Shown piece by piece: positions 28,396-38,567 of a stretch of 64,000 nucleotides of DNA (position 1 is its first letter; every line of letters begins with the position of its first letter). The notes beneath the pieces are model-generated. The model did not search any database. It was not told the DNA's origin and was given only the letters and a program-made list of their open reading frames with translations. This stretch comes from Streptomyces specialis. Its GTDB lineage: Bacteria; Actinomycetota; Actinomycetes; Streptomycetales; Streptomycetaceae. Where the stretch lies: the NCBI RefSeq assembly GCF_001493375.1, contig NZ_LN929893.1, positions 167,101 to 231,100 of the forward strand, given 5' to 3'. The position numbers were made by a program, and so were the translations under genes.

Positions 28396-30240
28396 TCAGG
28401 CCTCCTTCGGGTCGCTGGAAACGGGGACGGGCGCGGGACGGCGACCGCGCAGCAGGGGCTTGGCGCCCAGCCGCTCGGGGTCGAGGCCGGACCAGGGGTG
28501 CCCGCCGGAGAAGAACCGCCTGCGGGCCAGCAGGGTCATCAGCGGCTTGGTGAACAGGAAGACGACCACCACGTCGAGGAGTGTGGTCAGGCCCAGCGTG
28601 AACGCGAAGCCCTGCACCTTGCCGACGGTCACCACGAAGAGCACGGCGGCGGCCAGGAAGGACACGAAGTCGGAGACCAGGATGGTGCGCCGGGCCCGCG
28701 GCCAGGCCCGTTCGACGGCCGGACGCAGCGTGCGTCCGTCCCTGACCTCGTCCCGGATGCGTTCGAAGTAGACGATGAACGAGTCGGCCGTGATGCCGAT
28801 GGCGACGATCGCGCCGCAGACGGCCGGCAGGTTCAGCGCGAAGCCGATGGTCGGGCCCAGCAGCGACATGATCGTGTAGGTGAGGACGCTGGACACGATG
28901 AGGCTGGCGATCGCGATGAGCGACAGGCCCCGGTAGTAGACCAGCATGTAGATCACGACCAGGCCGAGGCCGATGCCGCCGGCGACCAGGCCGGCGCGGA
29001 GCTGCTCGCCGCCCAGGGTCGCGGAGACGGTGGAGACGCTGGCCTCTTCGAAGCTCAGCGGCAGCGCGCCGTACTTGAGGATGTTGGCCAGGTCCTCGGC
29101 GGACTCCTGGGTGAAGCTGCCGGAGATCTCGGCACGCCCGCCGCCGAGCCGCTCGGAGACCGAGGGGGCGGAGACGACCTCGCCGTCGAGCACGATGGCG
29201 AACTGGTTCTGCGGCTGCACCTGGGCGGCCAGTTGCTCGGTGACGTCCGCGAACTCTTCGGCGCCGGAGTCGCTGAACTCCATCTGCACGATCCAGCCCT
29301 GGCCGAGCTGCGTGTCGTAGACCGCGTCGGCGCCGGTCACGTCGGTGCCGGGGACGGCGACGGGACCGAGGGCGTACTTGGCGACGCCCTCGGCGTCGCA
29401 GGCGACCACGGTCTCCTCGTCCTTCGCCTGGGCCGCGGCGCGACCCGCCTCCAGGCGGGCGGCCTCGGTCGAGCAGTCCAGGGCGTCCAGGTCGGCCTGG
29501 ATCGCGGCGGCCTCCGCGGCGGCGTCGCTCTCGGCGTCACCGGATCCTTCCGCGGGGTCCTCCTCGTCCTCGCCCTCGGCCCGGTAGGAGGCGTGGGAGG
29601 CGGTGGTGGCGGAGCCCGTGGCGGCACCGGGGGCGGGCAGCCCCTGGTTCTCGCTCTCCGTGCCGTCCCCGGTCGCCTCGTCCGTGGGCTCGTCGGTCGG
29701 CTCGTCGCTCGCCTCGTCGGTCGGCTCGTCGCTCGGTTCGTCCGTGGGTTCGTCCGTCGGCTCGTCCGTGGACTCCCCGGTGTCCTCCTCGGGGAGCGGC
29801 TGGGCCGAGGCGGCCGAGAGCACCGGCCGGAAGCCCAGCTCGGCGGTGGTGCCGACCTGCTCCCTCGCCTGCTGTTCGTCGGACCCCTTGGGGATGTTGA
29901 CGATGATGTTCCGGTCGCCCTGGGTCTGCACCTCGGCCTCGGAGACACCGAGGCCGTTGACGCGGCGCTCGATGATGTTGACCGCGGTGTTGAGGTTCGT
30001 CGCGTTGATCGCGTCCTCTTCGCCCTCGTCGGCCACGGCTTCGAGCGTGATGCTCGTGCCGCCGGCGAGGTCGATGCCCAGGCGGGGCTTGGTGTGGCCG
30101 GAAAGGAACATCCCCCCGACGAGGGCCGCCATGGCCAGGAGGATCAGCGCGAGCGCCCGTCCCGGGCGGCCCTGGGCTCCCCCGGACCTGACACCCTTCT
30201 TCTGTGAGGACCTGCTGAGGCCCTTCTTCGGTGTCGCCAC
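28396..30240 (-). CDS. secD: Protein translocase subunit SecD with acidic repeat insert
   Basis: The 614-aa protein has an N-terminal membrane segment (ALALILLAMAALVGGMF), the large P1 extracytoplasmic domain beginning RLGIDLAGGTSITLE, and five C-terminal membrane segments with the conserved NLPAVCGAIVAIGITADSF region. Residues about 145-265 are an extra, low-complexity acidic stretch that contains eight tandem [T/S]DE[P/A] units; this makes it longer than many SecD proteins. It is co-transcribed with yajC and secF. Confidence 0.95.
   Translation of the reverse strand: MATPKKGLSRSSQKKGVRSGGAQGRPGRALALILLAMAALVGGMFLSGHTKPRLGIDLAGGTSITLEAVADEGEEDAINATNLNTAVNIIERRVNGLGVSEAEVQTQGDRNIIVNIPKGSDEQQAREQVGTTAELGFRPVLSAASAQPLPEEDTGESTDEPTDEPTDEPSDEPTDEASDEPTDEPTDEATGDGTESENQGLPAPGAATGSATTASHASYRAEGEDEEDPAEGSGDAESDAAAEAAAIQADLDALDCSTEAARLEAGRAAAQAKDEETVVACDAEGVAKYALGPVAVPGTDVTGADAVYDTQLGQGWIVQMEFSDSGAEEFADVTEQLAAQVQPQNQFAIVLDGEVVSAPSVSERLGGGRAEISGSFTQESAEDLANILKYGALPLSFEEASVSTVSATLGGEQLRAGLVAGGIGLGLVVIYMLVYYRGLSLIAIASLIVSSVLTYTIMSLLGPTIGFALNLPAVCGAIVAIGITADSFIVYFERIRDEVRDGRTLRPAVERAWPRARRTILVSDFVSFLAAAVLFVVTVGKVQGFAFTLGLTTLLDVVVVFLFTKPLMTLLARRRFFSGGHPWSGLDPERLGAKPLLRGRRPAPVPVSSDPKEA
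29674..29769 (-). repeat. Tandem 12-bp coding repeat in secD
   Basis: Eight in-frame 12-bp units encode [T/S]DE[P/A] at SecD residues 158-189. The units differ mainly by synonymous or single changes. Such arrays expand and contract by slippage, so length probably varies among strains. Confidence 0.85.
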
Positions 30241-30330
30241 CTTCTCGTCTCTCTCTGTCCAGCGGCCCGCGACCGGACGATCGCCGCGCGGCTCACGCGG
30301 ATTGGCTGACCGACGGCCGTGCCGTCACGG

Positions 30331-30777
30331 TCAGGACTTGGATCCGTTCTCGCCGTCGTCCTTGGCGTCGCGGGAATCCGCCTCGTCGTCCCCGGACTTG
30401 TCGAGATCGACGCGGCCCCCGTCGTCGGGACCCTCCCCGGTGATCGAGGAGGCGTCGTCCGGCACCACGGGGGCGTCGTCGTCCACGAAGGCGGGCTCGC
30501 CGCTCACGATCCGCTGGTACTCCTCGGCGTCCAGCACGGCGCCGATGGCGTTCTTCGCGAACAGGGCGTGCACGCCCGGAGTGATCTCCAGCAGCACGGT
30601 GTCGTCACGGACTTCCTTGACCTGGGCGTACATGCCTCCGATGGTCCGGACACCGGTGCCCGGCTCCATCTGGTCGCGCATCTCCATGGCCTGGCGCTGC
30701 CGGTTCTTGGCAGATCGGGTCATCAGCAGCATCACACCGATGAGCAGAATGAAAGGGAGCAGAAGCGCGATATCCAC
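30331..30777 (-). CDS. yajC: Preprotein translocase subunit YajC
   Basis: The 148-aa protein has one N-terminal membrane segment (VDIALLLPFILLIGVMLLM), a short YajC domain (MEPGTGVRTIGGMYAQVKEV, VLLEITPGVHALFAKNAIG) and an acidic disordered C-terminus. It forms the SecDF-YajC complex. The GTG at 30777 puts the membrane segment at the very N-terminus as in other YajC proteins; a longer in-frame extension to 30858 lacks support. Confidence 0.88.
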   Translation of the reverse strand: MDIALLLPFILLIGVMLLMTRSAKNRQRQAMEMRDQMEPGTGVRTIGGMYAQVKEVRDDTVLLEITPGVHALFAKNAIGAVLDAEEYQRIVSGEPAFVDDDAPVVPDDASSITGEGPDDGGRVDLDKSGDDEADSRDAKDDGENGSKS

Positions 30778-30968
30778 GATGGAGGAATTTCCTTGTGTTC
30801 GGCCGCTGACCGCGGCCCGTATCGGGGTGGCACGCCGCCCTGGTGGTCGGGACGGCATCGGCGGAGTCTAGGCGAGTCTTCGCCGGGGGAACAACGTCCT
30901 GGATGCTATCGGAGTTCCGCACCCCGGAATACCGCCCCTTTCCCGGGCGTTCCCCGGCGTTCCCGGTG

Positions 30969-32039
30969 TCACTCCCCGAACAATCCCTCCTGTCCGCCGC
31001 CCGCCGCGGGGAGCGGCGGTTCGAGACCGAGGTGGTGCCAGGCGGCGGGGGTGGCGACGCGCCCGCGCGGGGTCCGCGCCAGCAGGCCCTCCCGGACGAG
31101 GAACGGCTCGGCGACCTCCTCGACGGTCTCCCGCTCCTCCCCCACGGCGACGGCGAGCGTGGACAGGCCGACCGGGCCCCCGCCGAACAGGTGCAGCAGC
31201 GCGTGCAGCACCGCGCGGTCCAGCCGGTCCAGGCCCCGGCCGTCCACCTCGTAGACCGCCAGGGCGCGCACCGCCGCCTCCTTGTCCACGACGCCGTCCG
31301 CCCGGACCTGGGCGTAGTCCCGGACGCGGCGCAGCAGCCGGTTCGCGATGCGGGGGGTGCCCCGGGAACGGCCGGCGATCTCGGCGGCGCCCTCGGGGGT
31401 GACCTCGACGTCCAGCAGGCGGGCGGAGCGGTGGACGACCCGCTCCAGCTCGGCGGGGGCGTAGAACTCCATGTGCCCGGTGAAGCCGAACCGGTCGCGC
31501 AGCGGCGGCGGCAGCAGCCCGGCCCTGGTGGTGGCGCCGACCAGCGTGAACGGCGGCAGCTCCAGCGGGATGGCGGTGGCACCCGGGCCCTTGCCGACGA
31601 CCACGTCGACCCGGAAGTCCTCCATCGCCATGTACAGCATCTCCTCGGCGGGCCGCGACATCCGGTGGATCTCGTCCAGGAAGAGCACCTCGCCCTCGGT
31701 GAGGGAGGACAGGATCGCGGCCAGATCGCCCGCGTGCTGGATCGCCGGGCCCGAGGGGATGCGGATCGGGGCGCCCATCTCGGCCGCGACGATCATGGAG
31801 AGCGTGGTCTTGCCCAGGCCGGGGGCGCCCGAGAGCAGGACGTGGTCGGCGGTCGCGCCACGGGCGCGGGCGGCCCGCAGCACCAGATCGAGCTGCTCGC
31901 GGACGCGGGTCTGCCCGATGAACTCCCCCAGGTCCTTGGGCCGCAGCGCGGCCTCGACGGCGAGGTCGTCGCCGTCGGCGGCGGCCCCGACCAGCCGCTC
32001 GGCCTCCGGCCCCCCGGGCTCGTCGTCGTACCGTGTCAT
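30969..32039 (-). CDS. ruvB: Holliday junction branch migration ATPase RuvB
   Basis: The 356-aa AAA+ motor has Walker [13 protein letters not shown], Walker [17 protein letters not shown], sensor and arginine-finger segments ([18 protein letters not shown]) and a winged-helix C-terminus. It drives branch migration with RuvA. It follows ruvA by 16 nt, and a gap of about 190 nt separates it from yajC. Confidence 0.97.
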   Translation of the reverse strand: MTRYDDEPGGPEAERLVGAAADGDDLAVEAALRPKDLGEFIGQTRVREQLDLVLRAARARGATADHVLLSGAPGLGKTTLSMIVAAEMGAPIRIPSGPAIQHAGDLAAILSSLTEGEVLFLDEIHRMSRPAEEMLYMAMEDFRVDVVVGKGPGATAIPLELPPFTLVGATTRAGLLPPPLRDRFGFTGHMEFYAPAELERVVHRSARLLDVEVTPEGAAEIAGRSRGTPRIANRLLRRVRDYAQVRADGVVDKEAAVRALAVYEVDGRGLDRLDRAVLHALLHLFGGGPVGLSTLAVAVGEERETVEEVAEPFLVREGLLARTPRGRVATPAAWHHLGLEPPLPAAGGGQEGLFGE

Positions 32040-32055
32040 GGCCGTTCGCCTCCTG

Positions 32056-32673
32056 TCACCGGGCGCGGTTCAGCGTCTGGAGGGCGGCGCGCAGCAGGCG
32101 GGAGACGGACGGCTCGTCCCCGCCCGCCTCCGGGGCCGGGGCGACGGCGGTGATCGCCTGCTCGGCCTCGCGCGGCGCGTACCCCAGGCCGACCAGCGCG
32201 GTCTGCACCTGCTCGCGCCAGTCGGGTGTGGCCGCCGGCGCGGCGGGGGCGGCGGCGGTGGTGGGGCCGGTGGGCGCGCCGAGCCGGTCCCGCAGTTCGA
32301 GCAGCAGCTTCTGGGCGCCCTTCTTCCCGATGCCGGGCACGGCCGTGAGCGCCTTCTCGTCACCGGTGGCGACGGCGAGGCGCAGCGCGTCCGGGCTGTG
32401 CACGGCGAGCATCGCCTGGGCCAGGCGCGGCCCGACGCCGCTGGCGGTCTGGAGCAGCTCGAACACCTGCCGCTCGTCGTCGTCCGCGAACCCGTAGAGC
32501 GTGAGGGAGTCCTCCCGGACGACCAGCGAGGTGGCGAGCCGGACGGGGCGGCCGAGGCGCAGCGCGGCCAGGGTGCCGGGCGTGCACTGGACGGCGATCC
32601 CGACGCCGCCGACCTCGACCACGGCGCGGTCGGGGGCCAGGGCGGCGACCTGCCCGGAGACGAAGGCGATCAT
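32056..32673 (-). CDS. ruvA: Holliday junction branch migration protein RuvA
   Basis: The 205-aa protein has the N-terminal OB domain ([15 protein letters not shown]), two helix-hairpin-helix motifs ([15 protein letters not shown] and [17 protein letters not shown]) and a C-terminal UBA-like domain that binds RuvB, joined by an Ala/Pro/Thr linker. The ATG at 32673 overlaps the ruvC stop by 4 nt. Confidence 0.96.
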   Translation of the reverse strand: MIAFVSGQVAALAPDRAVVEVGGVGIAVQCTPGTLAALRLGRPVRLATSLVVREDSLTLYGFADDDERQVFELLQTASGVGPRLAQAMLAVHSPDALRLAVATGDEKALTAVPGIGKKGAQKLLLELRDRLGAPTGPTTAAAPAAPAATPDWREQVQTALVGLGYAPREAEQAITAVAPAPEAGGDEPSVSRLLRAALQTLNRAR

Positions 32674-33230
32674 GATGCGGCGGTGCCCTTCGGACGGGGT
32701 GCGGCGGAAGGGGGCGGGGCCGCCGCGGGTGCCCGCCGCAGGCGGTCCTGGGCGGGGGCGCGCCAGATGTGGCAGATGGCCAGCGCCAGCGCGTCGGCCG
32801 CGTCGGCGGGCTTCGGCGGCGCGTCGAGCCGCAGCAGCCGGGTGACCATGGCGCCGACCTGCGCCTTGTCGGCCCGGCCGCTGCCGGTGACGGCGGCCTT
32901 GACCTCGCTCGGGGTGTGCAGCGCGACCGGCAGCCCGCGCCGGGCGGCGCACAGCATGGCCACGGCGCTGGCCTGGGCGGTGCCCATGACGGTGCGGACG
33001 TTGTGCTGGCTGAAGACGCGCTCGACGGCGACGGCCTCCGGCCGGTGGGTGTCGAGCCACTCCTCGATGCCGCGCTCGATCAGCACGAGCCGCTCGGGGA
33101 CCGGAGCCTCGGCGGGCGTCCGGACGACGCCGACCGCGGCCATCCGCAACGGCCGCCCGGCGGCCCCCTCGACGACGCCGACACCGCAACGGGTGAGCCC
33201 CGGATCCACGCCCAGCACGCGCACCGGCAC
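32670..33230 (-). CDS. ruvC: Holliday junction resolvase RuvC
   Basis: The 186-aa endonuclease has the catalytic first Asp in [12 protein letters not shown], the Glu in [11 protein letters not shown], the lysine-rich segment and the terminal [12 protein letters not shown] acidic motif. The C-terminus is a disordered Ala/Pro tail. ruvC-ruvA-ruvB form a coupled operon here. Confidence 0.96.
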   Translation of the reverse strand: MPVRVLGVDPGLTRCGVGVVEGAAGRPLRMAAVGVVRTPAEAPVPERLVLIERGIEEWLDTHRPEAVAVERVFSQHNVRTVMGTAQASAVAMLCAARRGLPVALHTPSEVKAAVTGSGRADKAQVGAMVTRLLRLDAPPKPADAADALALAICHIWRAPAQDRLRRAPAAAPPPSAAPRPKGTAAS

Positions 33231-33318
33231 TCCCTCACTCGCCCCGACAGATCGACACCACAGGCAGGCTATCGGCCGCCACCGACAATCGCGGCGGTCC
33301 CGGCCCGGGCGGCGGGAG

Positions 33319-34071
33319 TTACAGGTCGACCTTCGCCATGACGTCGTCGGGGACGTCGAAGTTGGCGAAGACGTTCTGCACGTCGTCGCTGTCCTCCAGC
33401 GCGTCGATCAGGCGGAAGATCTTCCGGGCGCCGTCCTCGTCCAGCTCGACCTGCATCGTCGGCTGGAAGCCCGCCTCCGCCGAGTCGTAGTCGATGCCGG
33501 CCTCCTGGAGCGCGGTCCTGACCGCCACCAGATCGCCCGCCTCGCTGATCACCTCGAACGACTCGCCCAGGTCGTTGACCTCCTCGGCGCCGGCGTCCAG
33601 CACCGCGCCCAGCACGTCGTCCTCGGCCAGTCCGCTCTTGGGGACGATCACGACGCCCTTGCGGTGGAACAGGTAGGACACCGAACCGGGGTCGGCCATC
33701 GAGCCGCCGTTGCGGGTCATGGCGACGCGCACGTCGGAGGCGGCGCGGTTGCGGTTGTCCGTCAGGCACTCGATCAGGACGGCGACGCCGTTGGGGCCGT
33801 AGCCCTCGTACATGATCGTCTGGTAGTCGGCGCCGCCGGCCTCCAGGCCCGCGCCGCGCTTGACGGCCCGGTCGATGTTGGTGTTCGGGACCGAACTCTT
33901 CTTCGCCTTCTGGATGGCGTCGAAGAGAGTGGGGTTGCCGTCCGGGTCCGCGCCGCCCGTCCTGGCGGCCACCTCGATGTTCTTGATCAGCTTCGCGAAC
34001 AGCTTGCCGCGCTTGGCATCGATCACGGCCTTCTTGTGCTTGGTGGTTGCCCACTTGGAGTGGCCGGACAC
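33319..34071 (-). CDS. YebC/PmpR family (TACO1) protein
   Basis: The 250-aa protein begins [16 protein letters not shown], the invariant YebC start, and contains the acidic [17 protein letters not shown] core. Members act as DNA-binding regulators or, as more recently proposed, ribosome-associated factors that relieve proline stalling. It sits between pdxT and ruvC, the usual place, 88 nt upstream of ruvC. Confidence 0.95.
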   Translation of the reverse strand: MSGHSKWATTKHKKAVIDAKRGKLFAKLIKNIEVAARTGGADPDGNPTLFDAIQKAKKSSVPNTNIDRAVKRGAGLEAGGADYQTIMYEGYGPNGVAVLIECLTDNRNRAASDVRVAMTRNGGSMADPGSVSYLFHRKGVVIVPKSGLAEDDVLGAVLDAGAEEVNDLGESFEVISEAGDLVAVRTALQEAGIDYDSAEAGFQPTMQVELDEDGARKIFRLIDALEDSDDVQNVFANFDVPDDVMAKVDL

Positions 34072-34132
34072 AGCGCTGCTCCTTCGATCTCACCGATTTC
34101 GAACCCGACGTGGTGATCCTACCGGCCGCCGC

Positions 34133-34723
34133 CTACCCCGCCGTGCGCACCATCTCGGTGAACAAGGCGTGTACCCGGTGGTCGCCGGTCAGCTCGGGAT
34201 GGAACGCGGTGGCCAGCAGCCGGTCCTGGCGGACGGCGACGCAGTGCCCGTCGTACTCCGCGATCGGCTCCGCGCGCGGCCCGAGGGACTCGACCCAGGG
34301 CGCCCGGATGAAGACGCCCTCGACCGGGTCGCCGGGCACCCCGGCGACGTGGACCGCGGCCTCGAACGACTCGTTCTGCCGCCCGAAAGCGTTACGCCGC
34401 ACGATCATGTCGATGCCGCCGACGGTCTCCTGACCCGCGCGCGGGTCGAGGATCTTGTCGGCGAGCATGATCATCCCGGCGCAGGAGCCGTACGCGGGCA
34501 TACCGTCGCCGACCCGCTCGCGCAGCGGCTCCAGCAGGCCGAAGACGGATGCCAGCTTGGAGATCGTGGTGGACTCGCCGCCGGGGATCACCAGCCCGTC
34601 GACCGCCGCCAGCTCCTCGGGCCGGCGCACGGACGTGGTCCGCGCGCCGACCGCGTCGAGCGCGGCGAGATGCTCCCGGACGTCGCCCTGGAGGGCGAGG
34701 ACGCCGATGAGGGGGGAACTCAC
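34133..34723 (-). CDS. pdxT: Pyridoxal 5'-phosphate synthase glutaminase subunit
   Basis: The 196-aa class I glutaminase supplies ammonia to PdxS. It has [13 protein letters not shown], the glycine loop [12 protein letters not shown], the nucleophile cysteine in [10 protein letters not shown] and the His/Glu pair in [10 protein letters not shown]. The GTG at 34723 gives the normal N-terminus. It lies 20 nt after pdxS. Confidence 0.96.
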   Translation of the reverse strand: MSSPLIGVLALQGDVREHLAALDAVGARTTSVRRPEELAAVDGLVIPGGESTTISKLASVFGLLEPLRERVGDGMPAYGSCAGMIMLADKILDPRAGQETVGGIDMIVRRNAFGRQNESFEAAVHVAGVPGDPVEGVFIRAPWVESLGPRAEPIAEYDGHCVAVRQDRLLATAFHPELTGDHRVHALFTEMVRTAG

Positions 34724-34743
34724 GTGCCCGGTGCCTCGCTCAC

Positions 34744-35658
34744 TCACCAGCCGCGGGAGGCGTAGCGCTCGCCCTCGGGCAGGGTGTCGATGTTGATGCC
34801 GACCATGGCCTCGCCCAGCCCGCGCGAGACGTCCGCGATGACCTTCGGGTCGTCGTAGAAGGTGGTGGCCTTCACGATGGCGGCGGCGCGCTTCGCCGGG
34901 TCGCCGGACTTGAAGATGCCGGAGCCGACGAACACGCCCTCGGCGCCGAGCTGCCGCATCAGCGCCGCGTCGGCCGGGGTGGCGACGCCGCCGGCGGAGA
35001 ACAGCACGACCGGCAGCTTGCCCAGCTCGGCGACCTCCTTGACCAGCTCGTGGGGCGCCCGCAGCTCCTTGGCGGCGGCGTACAGCTCGTTGTTGTCCAG
35101 GCCGCGCAGGCGGGAGATGTCGGACTTGATCTGCCGCATGTGGCGGACCGCCTCCACGACGTTGCCGGTGCCGGCCTCGCCCTTGGAACGGATCATCGCG
35201 GCGCCCTCGGCGATGCGGCGAAGGGCCTCGCCGAGGTTGGTGGCGCCGCAGACGAAGGGCGTGGTGAAGGCCCACTTGTCGGTGTGGTTGACCTCGTCGG
35301 CCGGGGTGAGGACCTCGGACTCGTCGATGTAGTCCACGCCGAGCGCCTGGAGCACCTGGGCCTCGACCAGGTGGCCGATGCGGGACTTGGCCATCACGGG
35401 GATGGAGACGGCCTCGATGATGCCGTCGATCATGTCCGGGTCGGACATGCGGGCCACGCCGCCGTCCTTGCGGATGTCGGCCGGGACCCGCTCCAGCGCC
35501 ATGACGGCCACGGCGCCCGCGTCCTCGGCGATCTTGGCCTGCTCCGGGGTGACGACGTCCATGATCACGCCGTTCTTGAGCTGCTCGGCCATGCCGCGCT
35601 TGACGCGCGCGGTGCCGGTCTCCGGGGCCTGGGTGGTGCTGGGGGACGTGCTGGACAC
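34744..35658 (-). CDS. pdxS: Pyridoxal 5'-phosphate synthase synthase subunit
   Basis: The 304-aa TIM-barrel enzyme makes PLP from ribose 5-phosphate, glyceraldehyde 3-phosphate and ammonia. The catalytic lysines lie in [11 protein letters not shown] and [20 protein letters not shown] positions, and [15 protein letters not shown] is diagnostic. With pdxT it forms the DXP-independent vitamin B6 route. Confidence 0.97.
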   Translation of the reverse strand: MSSTSPSTTQAPETGTARVKRGMAEQLKNGVIMDVVTPEQAKIAEDAGAVAVMALERVPADIRKDGGVARMSDPDMIDGIIEAVSIPVMAKSRIGHLVEAQVLQALGVDYIDESEVLTPADEVNHTDKWAFTTPFVCGATNLGEALRRIAEGAAMIRSKGEAGTGNVVEAVRHMRQIKSDISRLRGLDNNELYAAAKELRAPHELVKEVAELGKLPVVLFSAGGVATPADAALMRQLGAEGVFVGSGIFKSGDPAKRAAAIVKATTFYDDPKVIADVSRGLGEAMVGINIDTLPEGERYASRGW

Positions 35659-35840
35659 GGATCGACCTCACTCGACGGGAACGCGGGACTTCGGGACTCA
35701 CGTGGCACCAGGGGTGCGACGGGACGCGCCCCATCGTAGAACCGTTCGAACGCGGACCACGAGCGGCCCGGCGCCCGGAGGGATGCCACTGCCTCGATGA
35801 CACCGCACGGTGGCCCCCGTCGCAAAGGGCCAATCGTCGC

Positions 35841-36401
35841 TCAGTGGCCCGGTCCTTCGGCCCGCGCGGCGAACTTGTCGAGGGACGCCGGGGGCTCGTC
35901 GTCCATCTCGAAGGCGAGCGGGAACGGCGCGTGCCCGGCCAGCCGGAACCAGCGGACCGTGCGGTGCCGGCGCACCGCGCGGGCGGCGCGCACCGCGTCG
36001 TTGTGGAAGCGCCGCGCCATCGGGACCCGGCGCACCGCCGCCACCAGCTCCTCGGCGGACGCCTCGCCGCCTGGCGCGTCGCGCACCGCCCTGACCTGGG
36101 CGGTCTCGGCGAAGACGGCGCGCAGCGCCTGGCTCAGCTCGCTCTCGGCGACCTCGCGGCGCTCGTCCCGCGCGAGGCGGGCGGCGTGCGCCGCCTGGTA
36201 GAGCACCATCGAGGCGGCCGGATCGAGCACCCCGGCGGTGGCCAGCTCCTGGGCGATGGAGGCGCGGCGCAGCAACTGGGCGTCCAGCGCGGCCCTGGCG
36301 GCGTCGATGCGGGCGTGCAGCCGGTCGAGCCGGCCCGCGGTCCAGCTCAGGTAGAGGGCGATGAGCACCGAGACGGCGGCGATCCAGATGACTGTGGTCA
36401 C
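35841..36401 (-). CDS. Membrane-anchored protein, LemA-like layout
   Basis: The 186-aa protein has one N-terminal membrane segment ([17 protein letters not shown]) and long helices. The start of the soluble part ([20 protein letters not shown] then [10 protein letters not shown]) resembles the LemA pattern of repeated helices, but overall similarity is weak. It lies between pimA and pdxS, all on the same strand, 53 nt after pimA's stop. Function is unknown. Confidence 0.7.
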   Translation of the reverse strand: MTTVIWIAAVSVLIALYLSWTAGRLDRLHARIDAARAALDAQLLRRASIAQELATAGVLDPAASMVLYQAAHAARLARDERREVAESELSQALRAVFAETAQVRAVRDAPGGEASAEELVAAVRRVPMARRFHNDAVRAARAVRRHRTVRWFRLAGHAPFPLAFEMDDEPPASLDKFAARAEGPGH

Positions 36402-36454
36402 GCCCGGTCACCCTACCGGGCCACGCCCCGCGCCCCGGCCGCCGGCCGCGGCCG

Positions 36455-37615
36455 TCAGTCCCGGCTGAAGCCGAGGCGGCCGAGCAGCCCGGCCCGGTCG
36501 TCGGGCGCGACGGCCTCGGCGCCCGCGGTGACCGTCTCGTAGACGGCGAGGATGTCCGCGCCGACGGTGGACCAGTCGAACCTGCGCACGTGCTCGCTGC
36601 CGCGCTCGCGCAGCTCGGCCAGCCGGGCGGGGTCGCCCAGCAGCCGGACGGCGGCGGCGGCCAGGGCGTCGGCGTCCTCGTTGGGGAACAGCTCCCCGGC
36701 CGTTCCCCCGTCCAGCACCTGTGCGAACGCGTCCAGGTCGCTGGCGAGCACGGGCGCGCCCGCCGACATCGCCTCGACCAGGATGATGCCGAAGCTCTCG
36801 CCTCCGGTGTTGGGCGCCACGTACAGGTCGACGCTGCGCAGCAGCCTGGCCTTGTCCTCGTCGCTCACCATGCCGAGGAACTCGACCCGGTCGCGCATCT
36901 CGCGCGGCAGCGCGGCGACGGCCTCCTTCTCGTCGCCGCGCCCGGCGACCAGCAGCCGGGTGTCCGGGCGGGCGGCGAGGATGCGCGGCAGCGCCCGCAT
37001 CAGCACCGGAAGTCCCTTGCGTGGCTCGTCGATCCGGCCGACGAAGCCGATCGTGCCGCCCTGCCACTCGGCCTTGGGCTCGGCGTCGGCGAAGACCCCG
37101 CCGTCCACGCCGTTGGGGATGACCACGGCGTCCCCGCCGAGGTGCTCGACCAGGGTGCGGCGGGCGTACTCGCTGACGGCGATGCGGGCGCTGATCTTCT
37201 CCAGCGCGGGCTGGAGGATCGGGTAGGCGGCGATCATCGCGCGGGAGCGGGGGTTGGAGGTGTGGAACGTGCCCACGATGGGCCCGCGCGCCGCCCAGCA
37301 GGTCAGCAGCGCCAGGGAGGGCGCGGCCGGTTCGTGGATGTGCAGCACCTGGAAGTCCCCGTCGTGCACCCAGCGCCGGACGCGGGCGGCGGACAGGAAG
37401 CCGAAGTTGAGGCGGGCGACCGACCCGTTGTACGGCACGGGCACGGCGCGGCCGGCGGAGACGACGTACGGCGGCAGCGGGGTGTCGTCGTCGGCGGGGG
37501 CCAGGACGGAGACGTCGTGGCCGCGCCGGATGAGGTGCTCGGCGAGGTCGCGGACGTGGAACTGCACCCCGCCGGGGACGTCCCACGAGTACGGGCAGAC
37601 GATGCCGATGCGCAT
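36455..37615 (-). CDS. pimA: GT4 glycosyltransferase, phosphatidylinositol alpha-mannosyltransferase
   Basis: The 386-aa enzyme starts MRIGIVCPYSWDVPGGVQFH, the PimA signature, and has the GT4 features VLHIHEPAAP, GTFHTSNPRSR and the nucleotide-sugar site GGESFGIILVEAMSAG (E-x7-E). It transfers mannose from GDP-mannose to phosphatidylinositol at the inner face of the membrane. With pgsA and the acyltransferase it forms a PIM biosynthesis operon. Confidence 0.92.
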   Translation of the reverse strand: MRIGIVCPYSWDVPGGVQFHVRDLAEHLIRRGHDVSVLAPADDDTPLPPYVVSAGRAVPVPYNGSVARLNFGFLSAARVRRWVHDGDFQVLHIHEPAAPSLALLTCWAARGPIVGTFHTSNPRSRAMIAAYPILQPALEKISARIAVSEYARRTLVEHLGGDAVVIPNGVDGGVFADAEPKAEWQGGTIGFVGRIDEPRKGLPVLMRALPRILAARPDTRLLVAGRGDEKEAVAALPREMRDRVEFLGMVSDEDKARLLRSVDLYVAPNTGGESFGIILVEAMSAGAPVLASDLDAFAQVLDGGTAGELFPNEDADALAAAAVRLLGDPARLAELRERGSEHVRRFDWSTVGADILAVYETVTAGAEAVAPDDRAGLLGRLGFSRD

Positions 37616-37621
37616 GAGGGC

Positions 37622-38530
37622 CTACTTCCCTTCCCGTGCTCCGGCGCGCGGCGCGGCGTCGGCGGTCCACAGCCGTTGCAGCATGTGCCAGTCCTGCGGG
37701 TGCTCGGCGATCTCGGCGGCGAACGTGTCGGCCAGGACCTGGGTCATGGCCGCCGTCCGCTCGGCCCGCGTGCCGCTCTCCGGCACCGGGACGGGCGGGT
37801 GGACGCGGCCCTTGAGGACCGGCGTGTCGTCGTACCACAGCGCGGCGGGCAGCAGCAGCGCGCCCGTCTGCTGGGCCAGCATGGCAGGTCCCGCCGGCAT
37901 CCGCGCCGCCTCGCCGAAGAAGGAGACCTCCACGCCCGAGTCGGACAGGTCCCGGTCGGCGACCAGGGCCACCAGACCGCCGGCGCGCAGCCGCCGCGCG
38001 AGCTTGCCGAGCGAACCGCCGGTGTGCGGCAGCACCTCCATGCCGAGCCCTTCACGGTAGGCGACGAAGCGGTCGTAGAGGCTCTCGGGCCGCAGCCGCT
38101 CGGCGACGGTGACGAAGGGGGTGTCCAGCGCGGTGACGAGCCAGGCGCCCGCCAGGTCCCAGTTCCCCATGTGGGGCAGCGCGAGGACGACGCCCCGGCC
38201 GCGGGCCAGGCCGTCGGTGAGGTGGTGCATGCCCTCGCCCTCGAACGAGCCCCTGATCCGGTCCGTGCTCCACACGGGCAGCCGGAACGACTCCGTCCAG
38301 TACCGCAGGTAGCTGCGCATCCCCGCGCGGGACAGCTCGCGCAGCCGCTCCTCGTCCGCCCCGGGCACGACCCGGGCGAGGTTGGCCTCCAGCCGCCGTA
38401 CGCCCGCGCCGCGCCGGCGCCAGGCGGCGTCGGCGGCGCGCCGGCCGAGGGCGAGCGCGGCCGGCTCGGGCAGGCGTTTGACGGCGCTCCAGCCCAGTCC
38501 GTACAGCCCGTCCGCGAGCCGTTCCCTCAT
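37622..38530 (-). CDS. Phosphatidylinositol mannoside acyltransferase (LpxL/HtrB family)
   Basis: The 302-aa protein has the acyltransferase HX4D motif (LPHMGNWDLAGAWL) and the downstream glutamate/arginine region (VALVADRDLSDSGVEVSFFG). It should acylate the mannose of PIM1 using acyl-CoA. The ATG at 38530 (MRERLADGLYGLGW) gives the family N-terminus; an in-frame start at 38557 is less likely. The stop is 6 nt before pimA. Confidence 0.9.
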   Translation of the reverse strand: MRERLADGLYGLGWSAVKRLPEPAALALGRRAADAAWRRRGAGVRRLEANLARVVPGADEERLRELSRAGMRSYLRYWTESFRLPVWSTDRIRGSFEGEGMHHLTDGLARGRGVVLALPHMGNWDLAGAWLVTALDTPFVTVAERLRPESLYDRFVAYREGLGMEVLPHTGGSLGKLARRLRAGGLVALVADRDLSDSGVEVSFFGEAARMPAGPAMLAQQTGALLLPAALWYDDTPVLKGRVHPPVPVPESGTRAERTAAMTQVLADTFAAEIAEHPQDWHMLQRLWTADAAPRAGAREGK

Positions 38531-38567
38531 GTCCGCTCCCCCACGTCCGGCCCTCACGAATGACCCC

